Shown here piece by piece: positions 6,486-6,654 of a DNA stretch of 6,654 nt. The stretch is from Candidatus Methanomethylophilaceae archaeon (GTDB lineage Archaea; Thermoplasmatota; Thermoplasmata; Methanomassiliicoccales; Methanomethylophilaceae). The notes beneath the pieces are model-generated. The model saw only the letters and a list, made by a program, of their open reading frames with translations. It made no database searches and had not been told where the DNA came from. The stretch spans positions 1 through 6,654 of the forward strand of contig JAFVET010000262.1 of NCBI GenBank assembly GCA_017475875.1. Reading direction: 5' to 3'. Made by a program: the position numbers and the translations under genes. How positions within the stretch are numbered: the stretch's first letter is position 1; every line of letters begins with the position of its first letter.

Positions 6486-6493
6486 GATAAAAA
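6486..6493 (-). promoter_or_regulatory. TATA-like box of the PLD-like gene
   Basis: On the minus strand TTTTTATC is centred about 27 nt before the ATG at 6462. As for the adhesin-like gene, this spacing predicts transcription starting at or near the start codon (leaderless). The T-run could also serve as the oligo-T terminator of the aldo/keto reductase gene, which is transcribed in the same direction from further right. Confidence 0.5.
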
Positions 6494-6508
6494 GATGCTG
6501 GGGGAGTC

Positions 6509-6524
6509 TTGTCTAGGTAGACAA
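6509..6524. promoter_or_regulatory. Perfect 7+7 dyad upstream of the PLD-like gene promoter
   Basis: TTGTCTA-GG-TAGACAA is a perfect inverted repeat with a 2-base centre. It lies about 15 bases upstream of the TATA-like box and 13 bases past the aldo/keto reductase stop. A 2-base loop makes a poor RNA hairpin, so a binding site for a dimeric regulator is the better reading. From upstream of the TATA box the bound protein could activate, or block TFB. No regulator gene is in the window. Confidence 0.4.
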
Positions 6525-6537
6525 CGCCCGCCCCGGA

Positions 6538-6654
6538 TCAACTTTTGTCGAACACCTTCGATACGTCGGACAACAGTTCCCTGATGGGGAGATGCTGCGG
6601 GCACACATCCTCGCATCCTCCGCACCCGATGCAATCGGATGCCTTCCCGTGCCC
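6538..6654 (-). CDS. Aldo/keto reductase C-terminal [4Fe-4S] segment (5' end outside window)
   Basis: Only the last 38 codons are present, ending in TGA at 6540-6538. They read ASDCIGCGGCEDVCPQH, then LPIRELLSDVSKVFDKS. The spacing CxxCxxCxxxCP (fragment residues 8, 11, 14, 18) binds one [4Fe-4S] cluster. The combination CPQHLPIRELL is the typical tail of the ferredoxin-bearing aldo/keto reductases (COG1453-like predicted oxidoreductases). The NAD(P)H-binding barrel would lie outside the window. The reaction is not known for most of that group. Another ferredoxin-domain oxidoreductase is possible but less likely given the PQH-x-PIRELL continuation. The gene points the same way as the PLD-like gene but is separated from it by 75 bases with its own TATA-like box. 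Confidence 0.75.
   Translation of the reverse strand, partial: GHGKASDCIGCGGCEDVCPQHLPIRELLSDVSKVFDKS

Noticed and set aside
6368..6634. 88-residue minus-strand frame spanning the aldo/keto reductase end and the PLD-like gene start
   Set aside because: It is out of frame with both the CxxCxxCxxxCP segment and the PLD signal peptide, and its translation is Arg/Gly-rich.
1..6654. Search by eye for CRISPR repeats, tRNA or rRNA genes, insertion sequences, attachment sites and riboswitches
   Set aside because: No regularly spaced repeats, cloverleaf-like segments, transposase motifs or terminal inverted repeats were seen. Intergenic gaps are all under 100 bases.

Overview
This window looks like a piece of a moderately GC-rich archaeal chromosome. 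Support comes from the C-terminus of an archaeal-type DnaG, an AAA+ protein derived from archaeal LonB, TATA boxes 26-28 nt upstream of start codons (leaderless transcription), and exported proteins with C-terminal membrane anchors. My guess is a Thermoplasmatota methanogen such as a Methanomassiliicoccales member, but this rests on gene style only. All six genes end in TGA.

Layout. Bases 1-382 (+) are the 3' end of dnaG. It overlaps by 4 bases, or sits 5 bases before, a gene at 379-1905 (+). That gene encodes a LonB-type AAA+ ATPase in which the membrane-anchor insert is replaced by a soluble segment with a four-cysteine zinc ribbon, and the protease domain is missing. A UUCG-capped hairpin follows. 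A TATA box at 1969-1977 then drives an apparently leaderless gene (2000-3946, +) for an exported, membrane-anchored, beta-rich adhesin-like protein.

On the opposite strand, reading right to left, come four elements. First is the C-terminal [4Fe-4S] end of an aldo/keto reductase (6538-6654). Next is a 75-base intergenic region with a perfect 7+7 dyad and a TATA-like box. Then comes an exported, membrane-anchored enzyme with a lamin-tail domain, two HKD phospholipase-D domains and a PKD-like domain (4390-6462). Last is a GNAT acetyltransferase that starts inside the ATGA stop/start overlap of the PLD gene (4393). The GNAT frame has no stop where the fold should end. It runs 447 nt antisense into the adhesin gene, to 3500.

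How the genes fit together. The left part is an information-processing/quality-control pair (DnaG plus a Lon-like ATPase). The centre and right are two convergent transcription units for the cell surface: an adhesin-like protein, and a surface phosphodiesterase coupled to an acetyltransferase. Both surface genes have leaderless-type promoters, while the internal operon genes rely on coupling or a Shine-Dalgarno-like site. No tRNA, rRNA, CRISPR array or insertion sequence was seen. No gap exceeds 100 bases.
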